DNA from: Winslowiella toletana
GTDB lineage: Bacteria; Pseudomonadota; Gammaproteobacteria; Enterobacterales; Enterobacteriaceae
Direction of reading: 5' to 3'
DNA length: 64,000 nucleotides
NCBI RefSeq assembly: GCF_032164335.1
Contig: NZ_CP134152.1
Span: 682,001-746,000, forward strand
Positions 8,330 to 17,820 of the stretch are shown piece after piece (within the stretch, counting starts at the first letter, position 1; the number at the start of each line of letters is the position of its first letter). The position numbers and the translations under genes were made by a program. The notes under the pieces were generated by a model. The model had not been told where the DNA came from. It saw nothing but the letters and a program-made list of their open reading frames with translations, and did not search any database.

Positions 8330-9123
8330 TGAATATCACCGTTGCATCAATGTCGAATCAGGGCGATCGCGAATCTAATCAGGATCAGACGGGAGAAATT
8401 ATTGGTGAGCGCTCCGCTTGCTTTGTGGTGTGCGACGGCGTGGCGGGTTTTCCCGGTGGGGAGGTGGCGGCAAAACTGGCCTGCAATACGCTGGTTAATG
8501 GCTTTGACGGCCAGCAGCATCTCGATGCCCAGCATATTCGTCAGTATGTGACGGAGGCTAATCACGCAATACGCCAGCAGCAGAAAGCACAACCGCAGTA
8601 CAGCCGCATGGGCACCACTATGGTCAGTTTGTTTATTGACCGCGATTATCAGCTGGCTTACTGGGCACACGCAGGCGACAGCCGCCTGTATCTTTTTCGT
8701 CGTGGTTACCTTGTTCATATCACCCTCGATCACAGTCTGGTGCAGCAGATGAAGGATGCCGGGCATCAAACCGAGGGTATTAACAGCAATCTGCTCTATT
8801 TTGCACTTGGCATGGGCGATGAGGAACGCGATGCCAGTTACAGCGATGTAGTGCCGATTGAAGATGGTGATGTGTTCCTGCTCTGTACGGATGGCTTCTG
8901 GCATGAAGTCTCCCGGCAGCATATGCAGCAGGCGTTACATATGGTGAATACCCCGCAAGAGTGGCTGACGTTGATGCATCAGATAGTAAAGAAAACTGAT
9001 GAACGCATCGACGTCAGGCAGGACAACTACAGTGCCATCGCCGTCTGGATAGGATCGCCACAGGACACCACGCTGCTGCACTCGCTGTCAGAGACGGCAC
9101 AGTTTTTTCCCATTCGCGATTGA
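8326..9123 (+). CDS. pppA: PppA, PP2C-type Ser/Thr phosphatase of the T6SS
   Basis: 265 residues, a single PP2C domain. The metal-binding motifs are in order: NQDQTG near residue 20, VVCDGVAGFPGG, THAGDSRLYLF-type (here AHAGDSRLYLF), CTDGFWHEV and QDNYSAIAV. It should dephosphorylate the FHA protein or the kinase and so down-regulate T6SS firing. Two ATGs are adjacent (8326 and 8329); I use the first, which overlaps the tagH stop by 4 bp. It is cytoplasmic with no membrane segment. Confidence 0.9.
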   Translation: MMNITVASMSNQGDRESNQDQTGEIIGERSACFVVCDGVAGFPGGEVAAKLACNTLVNGFDGQQHLDAQHIRQYVTEANHAIRQQQKAQPQYSRMGTTMVSLFIDRDYQLAYWAHAGDSRLYLFRRGYLVHITLDHSLVQQMKDAGHQTEGINSNLLYFALGMGDEERDASYSDVVPIEDGDVFLLCTDGFWHEVSRQHMQQALHMVNTPQEWLTLMHQIVKKTDERIDVRQDNYSAIAVWIGSPQDTTLLHSLSETAQFFPIRD

Positions 9124-9136
9124 GCTAAGGAAAGCT

Positions 9137-10108
9137 ATGAAATTCAGTATGTTATTAATATTAACGCTACTGACTGCGTTTAACGTCAGTGCACAGGATT
9201 ATCGCGTGGTCTTTTCTCCCTCATTAAAGCTGGAGGTGTGGATTGACGACCAGGCGGATACCAGCCCGGCAGGCTGGTGTGCGGCAGAGCTGCCGGTGCG
9301 CATTGTGTCTACCGGCTCTGAACAGCCCGCCGTGCTCAATGACTTCTTGCCGCGCGTGGGCAGTCTGCTGGAAAAACAGTGTCCTGCTCTTACTCAACTG
9401 AAATGGCAAATGAATGATGGCGATGGCAAAAAGCTGGCGCAGGGAAGCGCGTCGAAAGCGGAAAGCTGGGGGCTGCGTGTTGAGACTACCGCCAGCGAAA
9501 CCACTGCCCCACCGGTGAGCCCATCAATCGAGGTGCTGCCTGCGGCTGTTGCTGCAGATACCACACCGTGGCTTCAGTTTAGTTTGATTGAAGGATGCCA
9601 TTTTCGGGGTTATTGGGGGGAAAACAGCACCGCCAGCGCGTTGTTTGTGCCAGCGAAACAGGGTGCGCAATGTGGCAGTGATGGCTGGCTGAGTGGTCAG
9701 AGCCAGGTGACGCAAATTGAGCAGGGCGCGGCCAAAAATCTTAACGCTATCTTTCTGCAAGGTTTTCAGGTGCAGGGACTGAAGAGCACGGCCATCGACG
9801 ATAACCTGACAATTACCACCGTTAATAATCAACGGATGGTGCTGCATCACAGCGAGTCGCCTGACAGCTGGATGATTTTACCTTATATCAGCCAGCTCAG
9901 CGGCTGGCAGACTGATGGCACTATTGCGATTCAGCTTGCTCAGGCAGAGGTTAAAGATGAAGAGCATTTGCAAGCGCTGCTCGGTGAGGTGCGAAAAGTC
10001 TGGTCGCCGCACATTGCCGATGAGACGGCATTAACCCTGGTGCTGGTTGAGACATTACAGCCCCAACTTAAAGATCCTACCGTCGGTGCCTGGCGCACCA
10101 TCAAATAA
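9137..10108 (+). CDS. periplasmic protein of unknown function in the T6SS operon
   Basis: 323 residues. A Sec signal peptide (MKFSMLLILTLLTAFNVSAQ) precedes two parts joined by a Thr/Pro-rich linker around residue 120-140. The N-terminal part has Cys residues in AGWCAAELPV and LEKQCPAL. The C-terminal part begins FSLIEGCHFRGYWGE and has a second Cys in GAQCGSDGW. No recognised catalytic motif is seen. It lies between pppA and tssE in an otherwise compact operon, suggesting a role in sensing or anchoring at the cell envelope. I do not recognise the family beyond its T6SS context. Confidence 0.75.
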   Translation: MKFSMLLILTLLTAFNVSAQDYRVVFSPSLKLEVWIDDQADTSPAGWCAAELPVRIVSTGSEQPAVLNDFLPRVGSLLEKQCPALTQLKWQMNDGDGKKLAQGSASKAESWGLRVETTASETTAPPVSPSIEVLPAAVAADTTPWLQFSLIEGCHFRGYWGENSTASALFVPAKQGAQCGSDGWLSGQSQVTQIEQGAAKNLNAIFLQGFQVQGLKSTAIDDNLTITTVNNQRMVLHHSESPDSWMILPYISQLSGWQTDGTIAIQLAQAEVKDEEHLQALLGEVRKVWSPHIADETALTLVLVETLQPQLKDPTVGAWRTIK

Positions 10109-10132
10109 CTTTCGGCAGCAAAGAGACTCAGG

Positions 10133-10714
10133 ATGAGTGACCTTTTCAACGGACGTAATGCACTGAGTAGCCGCGAAATACTGTATGCGGGGTATCAGGC
10201 GCGTAATAAAAAGCAGTCGCTGAACGCGCGCGACACTATGCAACCGTCATTACTGGATCGACTTACCGATAACCAGCCCGACAAACAGCAGGAATTGCCC
10301 GGCAACCGATTGATTACTCAAAGTGAACTGCGCCGCAACGTACTGCGCGACTTGCAGTGGCTGTTTAATGCGGTAAGCAGTGAAAGCCAGCTTAACCTGC
10401 ATCCTTTTATCCATATTCAGCGTTCCACCTTTAATTTTGGCCTCGCGCCACTGGCTGGCAAGCGAATGAGTGATATTCAATGGCCCGATTTACAACGCAA
10501 AATTACGGCGGCAATTCTGCATTTTGAACCCAGAATAATACCGCAGGAACTGCTGGTCGATTGTCTGTCCAGCGGTAAGTCATGCGAATTGCATAATCAG
10601 TTATCGATTGAAATTCGTGGTCGACTCTGGTGTGTGCCATACCCGCTTGAGTTTCTGTTTCGCAGTGAAGTCGATCTGGAAAATGGTCATTTCGAGCTGC
10701 AGGATGTGGGTTAA
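10133..10714 (+). CDS. tssE: TssE, gp25-like T6SS baseplate protein
   Basis: 193 residues. TssE is the wedge protein related to phage T4 gp25 that initiates sheath assembly. The gp25 core runs from SELRRNVLRDLQWLFNA to the C-terminus, including FNFGLAPLAGK and the IRGRLWCVPYPLEFLFRSEVDLENGHF ending. The N-terminal 60 residues, with SLLDRLTD, are typical of T6SS versions. The stop at 10714 is 2 bp from the tssF start. Confidence 0.9.
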   Translation: MSDLFNGRNALSSREILYAGYQARNKKQSLNARDTMQPSLLDRLTDNQPDKQQELPGNRLITQSELRRNVLRDLQWLFNAVSSESQLNLHPFIHIQRSTFNFGLAPLAGKRMSDIQWPDLQRKITAAILHFEPRIIPQELLVDCLSSGKSCELHNQLSIEIRGRLWCVPYPLEFLFRSEVDLENGHFELQDVG

Positions 10715-10716
10715 CT

Positions 10717-12591
10717 ATGGACAGTAAACTGCTCGAATATTACAACCGTGAACTGGCCTATTTACGTGAGATGGGTGCCGAGTTTGCTGAACGTTTCCCC
10801 AAAGTGGCCGGCAGGCTGGGGATGCAGGGAATTGACGTCGCTGACCCATATGTCGAGCGTTTAATGGAAGGTTTTGCCTTTCTGACCTCACGGGTGCAGC
10901 TCAAAATGGATGCGCAGTTCCCGCGCTTTTCCCAATATTTACTGGAAATGATCGCCCCTAATTATCTGGCTCCGACTCCTTCAATGGCGATTGCACAGCT
11001 GCATCCTGACAGTCGTAAGGGCGATCTCAGCAATGGGTTTCGCGTACCGCGCGGTAGCATGATGGAAAGTCTGACGTTGAAAAAAGAGGGGATAACCTGT
11101 AGCTATACCACCGCTCAGGAAGTGATATTGCAGCCACTGCGGGTCAAAAATGTCGAGTTGGGTGGCGTGCCGGCAGATATTCCGCTGGGTCAGCTGGGGC
11201 TTAACCAGCGTGGTGCCGTAAGTGCATTACGTATTCAGCTTGAATGTTTCGATAACGTCGTGCTGAGCCACCTCAGCTTTGACCATCTGATGTTTTTCCT
11301 GAGCGGCCCGGATATTCAGGCACAGCAATTACTTGAGCTGGTCATACAGCATCGGGTTGGCCTGTTTTGCCGGTTCGATGGCGTGCAACCGCAGCACATC
11401 ATACTGGATGATGAGGCGTTGGTGCATGAGGGATTTGCCGCCCATCAGGCGCTGTTACCCGATGACTTACGTAACTTCGACGGCTACCGCCTGTTGCAGG
11501 AGTATTTTGCTTTTCCGGCGCGCTACCAGTTTATCAGCGTGAATCAACTGCAGCAGGTAGTGAAGTGCAGTAGCGGAATGCGCGGATTCGAAATTATTGT
11601 CCTGCTGGATAAGAGTGATATCGCCCTCGAGCGGATAGTCGATACCAGTTATCTGGCGCTGCACTGTACGCCGGTGATCAATCTTTTTCCGAAACTTACC
11701 GAGCGGCAAAACATCAGCGAAAGCCTCAATGAATACCATCTGGTGGTCGATAATATTCGTCCACTGGACTACGAAATTTTTTCAGTTCAGAAGTTATTTG
11801 CCAGCAGTAGCAGCCAGCGTGAAGAGCAAGTTTTCCGCCCGTTCTGGCACACTTTCAGTCAGGATAATGGTGATTATGGCGCTTATTTTTCGCTGCGCCG
11901 TGAGCCACGCACCTTGTCGGAAAATGCCGGACGCTATGGCACGCGCACCGGCTATATCGGCTCCGAAGTGTTTCTGTCACTGGTTGATGCGCATCACTCA
12001 CCGTGGCATCAGGATCTGCGCTATCTGACTGCCGAAGTCACCTGTACCAGTCGTGATTTGCCCCTGTTATTTCTGCAACAGGATCAAGCAAATTTTGTCA
12101 TGTCTGATTCGGTGCCGATATGCCAGCTTAGCCTGTGTAAAGGGCCGACATCACCACGTCCGGCATTAGCGGAAGGAGAAATAACTTGGCGGTTAATCAG
12201 CCATTTACAGATGAATTATCTCAGCCTAATGGATGGTGATGACGGGCAGGGCGCTGCGGCGTTACGTCAGCTGCTGGGTTTGTACGCCAATCTTGCTGAA
12301 GCCGCGGTTGCCCGACAGATCGAGGGTATTCGCCACTGTCAGCTTCAGGCTGTCTACCGGCGAGTGCCACAACCGGGGCCCATGGTTTCGGCACGTGGCA
12401 TCGCCATTGAGCTGAATGTTGATGAGCAGGCGTTTTCCGGCTCCAGCCCATGGCTGCTGGGCAGTGTGCTGGAGCGTGTCTTCTCTCGTCTGGTGGCAAT
12501 TAACAGCTTTACGGAATTGACGCTGACCAGCCAGCAGCGTGGTGAAGTGGGTTACTGGCCGCCGCGCCTCGGCAAAAGGTCGCTGATATGA
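10717..12591 (+). CDS. tssF: TssF (VasA), T6SS baseplate protein
   Basis: 624 residues, normal length. With TssG and TssE it forms the baseplate wedge around the VgrG spike. The N-terminus (LLEYYNRELAYLREMGAEFAERFPKVAGRLGM) is one of the most conserved in T6SS. Other landmarks are DPYVERLMEGFAFLTSRVQLK and the C-terminal LGSVLERVFSRLVAINSFTEL. The stop overlaps the tssG start by 4 bp, indicating translational coupling. Confidence 0.96.
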   Translation: MDSKLLEYYNRELAYLREMGAEFAERFPKVAGRLGMQGIDVADPYVERLMEGFAFLTSRVQLKMDAQFPRFSQYLLEMIAPNYLAPTPSMAIAQLHPDSRKGDLSNGFRVPRGSMMESLTLKKEGITCSYTTAQEVILQPLRVKNVELGGVPADIPLGQLGLNQRGAVSALRIQLECFDNVVLSHLSFDHLMFFLSGPDIQAQQLLELVIQHRVGLFCRFDGVQPQHIILDDEALVHEGFAAHQALLPDDLRNFDGYRLLQEYFAFPARYQFISVNQLQQVVKCSSGMRGFEIIVLLDKSDIALERIVDTSYLALHCTPVINLFPKLTERQNISESLNEYHLVVDNIRPLDYEIFSVQKLFASSSSQREEQVFRPFWHTFSQDNGDYGAYFSLRREPRTLSENAGRYGTRTGYIGSEVFLSLVDAHHSPWHQDLRYLTAEVTCTSRDLPLLFLQQDQANFVMSDSVPICQLSLCKGPTSPRPALAEGEITWRLISHLQMNYLSLMDGDDGQGAAALRQLLGLYANLAEAAVARQIEGIRHCQLQAVYRRVPQPGPMVSARGIAIELNVDEQAFSGSSPWLLGSVLERVFSRLVAINSFTELTLTSQQRGEVGYWPPRLGKRSLI

Positions 12592-13643
12592 GCCAGCCAG
12601 CGGATGCCAGGCAAAGCCCATCCCGGCGTTTATCTGAGGACTTTTGGCCGTTATTAATTGCTACGCCCTGGCGCTATGACCTGTTCCAGCTGCTGCGCCG
12701 GATTGATGCCCAGGGTGGTGAGCGCTATCCACTCGGACGAGCACCGCTTCCCCATCATGAACCCCTGCGCATTGGTCAGCGGCCTTCGCTGGCATTTGCG
12801 CCATCAACGCTGGCTGGCGTGGCAGCACGGAAAAACTCGCCGCTGCACGATGTATCAATTTACAGCTTTGGCCTGTTCGGGCCGAATGGTCCGTTGCCTT
12901 TGCATCTGACTGAATATGCCCGTGAGCGTATTGATCATCATCAGGATCCTGGCCTCGCCTCATTCGTAGATCTGTTTCACCATCGTCTGACGCTGTTGTT
13001 TTATCGCGCCTGGGCTGATGCGCAACCTACCGTTTCGCTCGACAGGCAGGATCATCAGTACTTCGAGCGCTACCTCGCCAGTCTGACCGGAATGGGGCAG
13101 CCTGCTCAGCTTAATGCCGGTGGGCTGTATGCCCATGCACGCTATGCGCTGGCTGGTCATCTCAGCCGTCACGGCCGTGATGCGCAGGGAATGGTGAAAA
13201 TATTACGTCACTACTTTGACATCCCGGTACAGCTGGTGGAAAACGTGGCGCACTGGCAGCCGATTGATCGTCGCGATCGCACGCGTCTGGCGGCGGGTCG
13301 GGCGGCACCTCGCCTCGGAAAAAGTACCTTTCTCGGGATTGCGACGCGTGATGTGCAGCATAAATTTCGCATTGAACTGGGTCCGCTAACGCTGGTGTCT
13401 TATCGCCACTTTTTGCCGGATCGGCGTGGCGCACAGCAGTTACGCGCATGGGTCCGGCAATATCTCGGTATTGAATTTGTCTGGGAACTACGCCTGATCC
13501 TTGCTGCGGATGCGCTGCATGGTGTGACGCTGGGTGGGCAAAGTCGTCTTGGCTTTGACTGCTGGCTGGGTCTGCCTGACAAAGCGCAGCCACGCGGAGA
13601 TTTTATCTTTATCCCTGAGGAACAAAAAACCTCGATCAACTAA
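12588..13643 (+). CDS. tssG: TssG (VasB), T6SS baseplate protein
   Basis: 351 residues. TssG completes the TssEFG wedge. Typical sequence includes YDLFQLLRRIDAQ near the N-terminus, then LTFAPS-type (here LAFAPSTL) and FGLFGPNGPLPLHLTEYARER around residue 95, followed by DLFHHRLTLLFYRAWADAQP. The first codons overlap tssF by 4 bp. About 80 bp separate it from tssH. Confidence 0.95.
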   Translation: MSQPADARQSPSRRLSEDFWPLLIATPWRYDLFQLLRRIDAQGGERYPLGRAPLPHHEPLRIGQRPSLAFAPSTLAGVAARKNSPLHDVSIYSFGLFGPNGPLPLHLTEYARERIDHHQDPGLASFVDLFHHRLTLLFYRAWADAQPTVSLDRQDHQYFERYLASLTGMGQPAQLNAGGLYAHARYALAGHLSRHGRDAQGMVKILRHYFDIPVQLVENVAHWQPIDRRDRTRLAAGRAAPRLGKSTFLGIATRDVQHKFRIELGPLTLVSYRHFLPDRRGAQQLRAWVRQYLGIEFVWELRLILAADALHGVTLGGQSRLGFDCWLGLPDKAQPRGDFIFIPEEQKTSIN

Positions 13644-13722
13644 TCGTGCCAGTAAGCCATTAAACCTCCTGCTCACTATTTCAGTTTTCCCCTTTCTCCT
13701 CATTATTCTATCGGGACACACT

Positions 13723-16332
13723 ATGTCAGAAATCAGCCGTGCCGTGCTTTTCGGTAAACTGGATAAGCCACTATTGACCTCGCTGGAGAGCGCTACCGCG
13801 TTTTGCAAACTGCGCGGCAATCCTTATGTTGAGATCGTTCACTGGCTGCATCAGCTGATGCAACATGATGGCGATCTTCAGCGGCTTATCCGTCATTTTT
13901 CACTGGATGAAGCCGCCCTGATGCGCGATATCGTCGCTGCGCTGGATCGCTTGCCGAGAGGTGCAAGTGCGGTTTCCGATCTCTCTGAACATATCGACAG
14001 CGCCGTTGAACGCGCCTGGGTTTATACCTCGCTGAAATTTAACGCGGCGGAGATTCGGGGCGGTCATTTGCTGATCGGCATTCTGAAAACCTTCAATCTT
14101 GCCAATCTGTTAAAAAGCATTTCACCACAGTTCAGCGTCATCGGTGCGGAAGCGTTAATTGAACAGTTCACGCAGATCTTTCCTGATGTGACTCAGGGGG
14201 ATATTGCCACGCACGCCGAACCGGGGCGGATAGCAACGCCAGCAGGTGCGAGCACGCTGGCACAGTATGCGCAGAATCTCACTGCCAGCGCGCGTCAGGG
14301 CGAGATTGACGCGGTAGTCGGGCGCGATGACGAGATTCGCCAGCTGATCGACATTCTGTTACGTCGCCGCCAGAACAACCCGTTACTTACCGGCGAAGCG
14401 GGCGTGGGTAAGACCGCGGTAGTGGAAGGACTGGCGCTGCGCATCGCCGCCGGTGAAGTACCGGAACCTTTGCGGCAGGTGCAACTCTGGCTGCTGGATA
14501 TCGGACGGTTGCAGGCGGGAGCCGGGGTAAAAGGCGAATTTGAATCGCGTTTGCAGGCGTTAATTGGCGAAGTTCATGCCAGTCCATTGCCGGTTATCCT
14601 TTTTATCGACGAAATTCATAGCCTGGTAGGAGCAGGAGGACAGCAAGGCACTGGCGATGCGGCTAATTTATTAAAACCGGCGCTGGCGCGTGGGCAACTG
14701 CGAACCATCGGTGCCACCACTTGGGCAGAGTACAAGAAATATATTGAGAAAGACCCGGCGCTGACGCGTCGTTTTCAGACGGTACAGGTGAGTGAGCCGG
14801 ACGAGAGCACGGCGGTGCTGATGCTGCGCAGTACCGTGGCGGCGCTGGAGAAACATCATCGGATACTGCTGCTGGATGACGCCGTTCAGGCGGCGGTACG
14901 GTTGTCGCACCGCTATATACCTGCCCGTCAGTTGCCGGATAAAGCCATAGCGCTGCTGGATACTGCCTGCGCACGTGTTGCTATCGGTCAGGCGGTCAGA
15001 CCGGCACCTCTTGAGGATTGTTTTCATCGTATTGCGGCGTTGCAGATTGAGCGACAGATCGCCGAACGCGAAGCCAGAGTGGCACTGGGGGATATTGCGC
15101 GTCTGGCAGCCATTGATGATGAACTCAGCGCGCTGAATGTTGAATGTCAGCAGTTAACTGCGCGCTGGCAGCAGGAGCGTACGCTGATCGAAACGCTGAT
15201 GGCGCTGCGCGCTCAGTTGCAGCAGAAACATATCGCTGAAAGCGGCGCACTCCATCAGCAACTAACGGATATACAACTGCAACTGCACGAAATGCAGGGT
15301 GATACACCGCTGCTGTTTGCTGCAGTAGATGCCAGTGTCGTGGCCGCCGTAGTCTCTGACTGGACCGGTATTCCGCTGGGCCGTATGGTGAAAAACGAGA
15401 TTGAAGCGGTGCTGAATCTCACCGACACCCTCAGCCAACGGGTGGTGGGTCAGCGCCACGCGCTGGAGATGATAGCTAAACGGGTGAGAACTTCGCGCGC
15501 GCGCCTTGATGATCCGCATAAGCCGGTTGGTGTTTTTCTGCTGTGTGGCCCATCCGGCGTCGGAAAAACCGAAACCGCACTGGCGCTGGCAGAGTCGCTG
15601 TACGGTGGCGAACAGAACCTGATCACCATCAATATGAGCGAGTTTCAGGAGGCGCACAGCGTTTCAACGCTGAAAGGCGCACCACCCGGCTATATCGGAT
15701 ATGGCGAGGGTGGGGTATTAACTGAAGCGGTACGCCGCCGCCCTTACAGCGTGCTGTTGCTGGATGAGATTGAAAAAGCGCATCCGGACGTGCATGAAAT
15801 ATTTTTTCAGGTTTTTGATAAGGGCTGGATGGAAGACGGCGAAGGGCGGCATATCGACTTTCGTAACACCATTATTATTTTAACCTCCAATACCGGCAGC
15901 CGCGCCATCAGCACGCTGTGTGCTGACCAGCAGCAACCTCCCACGCCTGACACGCTATGTGCTGCGTTGCGCGCTCCGTTACTGAAGGTGTTCCCGGCAG
16001 CATTGCTGGGACGCTTACTGGTGGTGCCTTATTACCCGTTAAACGATGCGGTGATGGCCAGCATCGTCCAGCTGCAACTGAGCCGTATTCAGCAGCGTTT
16101 GCGACAAAACCATAACATCAGCTCGCAAGTCGATGACGGTGTTATCTCCAGGATTGTGCAGCGTTGCAGCGAAGTAGAATCAGGGGGCCGTACGGTTGAC
16201 GCCATTCTTACCAACACTCTGTTACCACAAATCAGCCAACTACTGCTGTCTGCCTGCGCCCGCGGCGAGCAATTTCGACGTCTGCATATTGGCTTCGAAC
16301 ACGATGAGTTTCACTGTCAGTTTCAGGTTTAA
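13723..16332 (+). CDS. tssH: TssH (ClpV), AAA+ unfoldase that recycles the T6SS sheath
   Basis: 869 residues. ClpV disassembles contracted TssBC sheath using ATP. The N-terminal domain (about 1-160) has the Clp-N pattern. AAA1 has Walker A GEAGVGKTA and Walker B VILFIDEIHSL, and a coiled-coil middle region covers about 410-530. AAA2 has Walker A GPSGVGKTE and Walker B LLLDEIEKAH. I start at ATG 13723, giving the usual MSEISRAVLFGKL N-terminus; the frame is open further upstream but without a matching sequence. Confidence 0.96.
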   Translation: MSEISRAVLFGKLDKPLLTSLESATAFCKLRGNPYVEIVHWLHQLMQHDGDLQRLIRHFSLDEAALMRDIVAALDRLPRGASAVSDLSEHIDSAVERAWVYTSLKFNAAEIRGGHLLIGILKTFNLANLLKSISPQFSVIGAEALIEQFTQIFPDVTQGDIATHAEPGRIATPAGASTLAQYAQNLTASARQGEIDAVVGRDDEIRQLIDILLRRRQNNPLLTGEAGVGKTAVVEGLALRIAAGEVPEPLRQVQLWLLDIGRLQAGAGVKGEFESRLQALIGEVHASPLPVILFIDEIHSLVGAGGQQGTGDAANLLKPALARGQLRTIGATTWAEYKKYIEKDPALTRRFQTVQVSEPDESTAVLMLRSTVAALEKHHRILLLDDAVQAAVRLSHRYIPARQLPDKAIALLDTACARVAIGQAVRPAPLEDCFHRIAALQIERQIAEREARVALGDIARLAAIDDELSALNVECQQLTARWQQERTLIETLMALRAQLQQKHIAESGALHQQLTDIQLQLHEMQGDTPLLFAAVDASVVAAVVSDWTGIPLGRMVKNEIEAVLNLTDTLSQRVVGQRHALEMIAKRVRTSRARLDDPHKPVGVFLLCGPSGVGKTETALALAESLYGGEQNLITINMSEFQEAHSVSTLKGAPPGYIGYGEGGVLTEAVRRRPYSVLLLDEIEKAHPDVHEIFFQVFDKGWMEDGEGRHIDFRNTIIILTSNTGSRAISTLCADQQQPPTPDTLCAALRAPLLKVFPAALLGRLLVVPYYPLNDAVMASIVQLQLSRIQQRLRQNHNISSQVDDGVISRIVQRCSEVESGGRTVDAILTNTLLPQISQLLLSACARGEQFRRLHIGFEHDEFHCQFQV

Positions 16333-16361
16333 AGCTATTCGCTATCAGAGAGTTATCTATT

Positions 16362-17780
16362 ATGTCGCAACAAGATAATAACCGGGTAGTCGCGCATGCG
16401 TTACCGGTTGGCTACCGTTTTAATGAGTTTGAAATTCAGCAGGTACTTGGCGGTGGAGGTTTCGGAATTGTCTACCGCGCCTGGGACCATCAATTAAAAC
16501 GCAACATTGCCATTAAGGAGTTTATGCCAGCTTCGCTGGCGGTGCGTAATGAAGAGTTAAAACTGGTATTGCGCAGCGAACGTTTCAGTAAAACGTTCCA
16601 CGCCGGGCTTAACAGCTTTATTCAGGAGGCGCGTTTGCTGGCGCGATTTAATCATCCGAACTTGCTGCATGTGCTGAGGTTTTGGGTGCAGAACGACACG
16701 GCTTATATGGGGACACAGTATTACAGTGGCACCACCCTTTCCCAGATGCAGGCTCAGCATCCTGAATTAATTAATGAAACCTGGATTCGCAACCTGCTCG
16801 CTCCGCTATTTGGTGCCATTAACACCATACATCAGGCGGGTTATCTGCATCGCGATATCTCGCTGGATAATATCCAGATTCAGGAAGATATGACGCCAGT
16901 ATTACTCGACTTTGGTTCGGCGCGTAAAACCATCAGTAATCTCTCCGATGAAACCGAAACCATGTTGAAGCCGGGTTTTGCGCCAATTGAACAGTACAGC
17001 GACAACAATGAGAGTGAGCAGGGACCATGGACCGATATCTATGCGCTTGGTGCGGTGCTGCATACCTTAATCACCGGCTCACCACCGCCAGTCAGTGTGG
17101 TACGCAGTATTGAGGATAGCTATCAGCCACTGACCGAACGGCGTCCGGCTGGCTATTCGCTGCCGATGCTGCACGCGATTGATTGCGCGCTGGCGTTAAA
17201 GCCGGAAGAACGCCCGCAGAGTACCGAACAGATGGCGGCAATAATGGTGCTGCCGCCTGAGACGTTGCCCCAGTTATCGGAGGAAAAAGCTGCCGGAGCG
17301 CCGCTGTTGCCGGTGGCATTGATCGAGTCTGCAACAGACGACAAACCGCGATGGTTTCTTCCACGTCGCTTTTGGGTGCCGGCCATGATTGCCGCAGGGG
17401 TACTGGTGGGGGCGATATTAGGCGGAGTGATCCGAGGTAGCGGCAGTCATCCGCCAGCCTTGCCAGCGTCAGCGGTGGCCGGTGAAAGCAGTGAGGTGGT
17501 GAATCCCCCGGCGCTTATCAGTGAAAACGTTGCCGCGCCGCCTGAACCAGAGAAAGAGCCAACACCACCGATTGCGCAGATCTATATCAAACTGCTGGCT
17601 GGTGATGAGGTATGGCTAAACGGCAGTCGGCAGGCGCTGGTACCGGCCGCCAATGGTTTTGCCCGCTTGCAACTGCCGGCAGGTGAGTATCAGTTCAGCA
17701 TTGATAATCAGGGCCAGAAGCGCGAGCAAAAAATCAATATTGATCGCGAAGGAACCTGGCTGCTCAGCCCACAACTCTGA
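16362..17780 (+). CDS. ppkA: PpkA-like membrane Ser/Thr kinase of the T6SS
   Basis: 472 residues. The N-terminal kinase domain has a Gly-rich loop (LGGGGFGIVY), the ATP-binding Lys in IAIKEF, catalytic loop HRDISLDN and DFGSAR at the metal site. The usual Lys of HRDxKxxN is Ser here, a variant I recall from other bacterial kinases. One membrane helix (about 347-362, PAMIAAGVLVGAILGGVI) leads to a Pro-rich stretch and a small beta-rich PEGA-like external domain (EVWLNGSRQ...LPAGEYQFSI). It should phosphorylate the FHA protein TagH to activate secretion, probably in response to an envelope signal. Confidence 0.88.
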   Translation: MSQQDNNRVVAHALPVGYRFNEFEIQQVLGGGGFGIVYRAWDHQLKRNIAIKEFMPASLAVRNEELKLVLRSERFSKTFHAGLNSFIQEARLLARFNHPNLLHVLRFWVQNDTAYMGTQYYSGTTLSQMQAQHPELINETWIRNLLAPLFGAINTIHQAGYLHRDISLDNIQIQEDMTPVLLDFGSARKTISNLSDETETMLKPGFAPIEQYSDNNESEQGPWTDIYALGAVLHTLITGSPPPVSVVRSIEDSYQPLTERRPAGYSLPMLHAIDCALALKPEERPQSTEQMAAIMVLPPETLPQLSEEKAAGAPLLPVALIESATDDKPRWFLPRRFWVPAMIAAGVLVGAILGGVIRGSGSHPPALPASAVAGESSEVVNPPALISENVAAPPEPEKEPTPPIAQIYIKLLAGDEVWLNGSRQALVPAANGFARLQLPAGEYQFSIDNQGQKREQKINIDREGTWLLSPQL

Positions 17781-17820
17781 TGCGACTTACTGCGTAAATT
17801 CGCTTATTTAGGGAATAGCT

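Noticed and set aside
13534-13722. N-terminal extension of tssH overlapping tssG
   Set aside because: The extra 63 residues do not resemble ClpV, and ATG 13723 gives the normal N-terminus.
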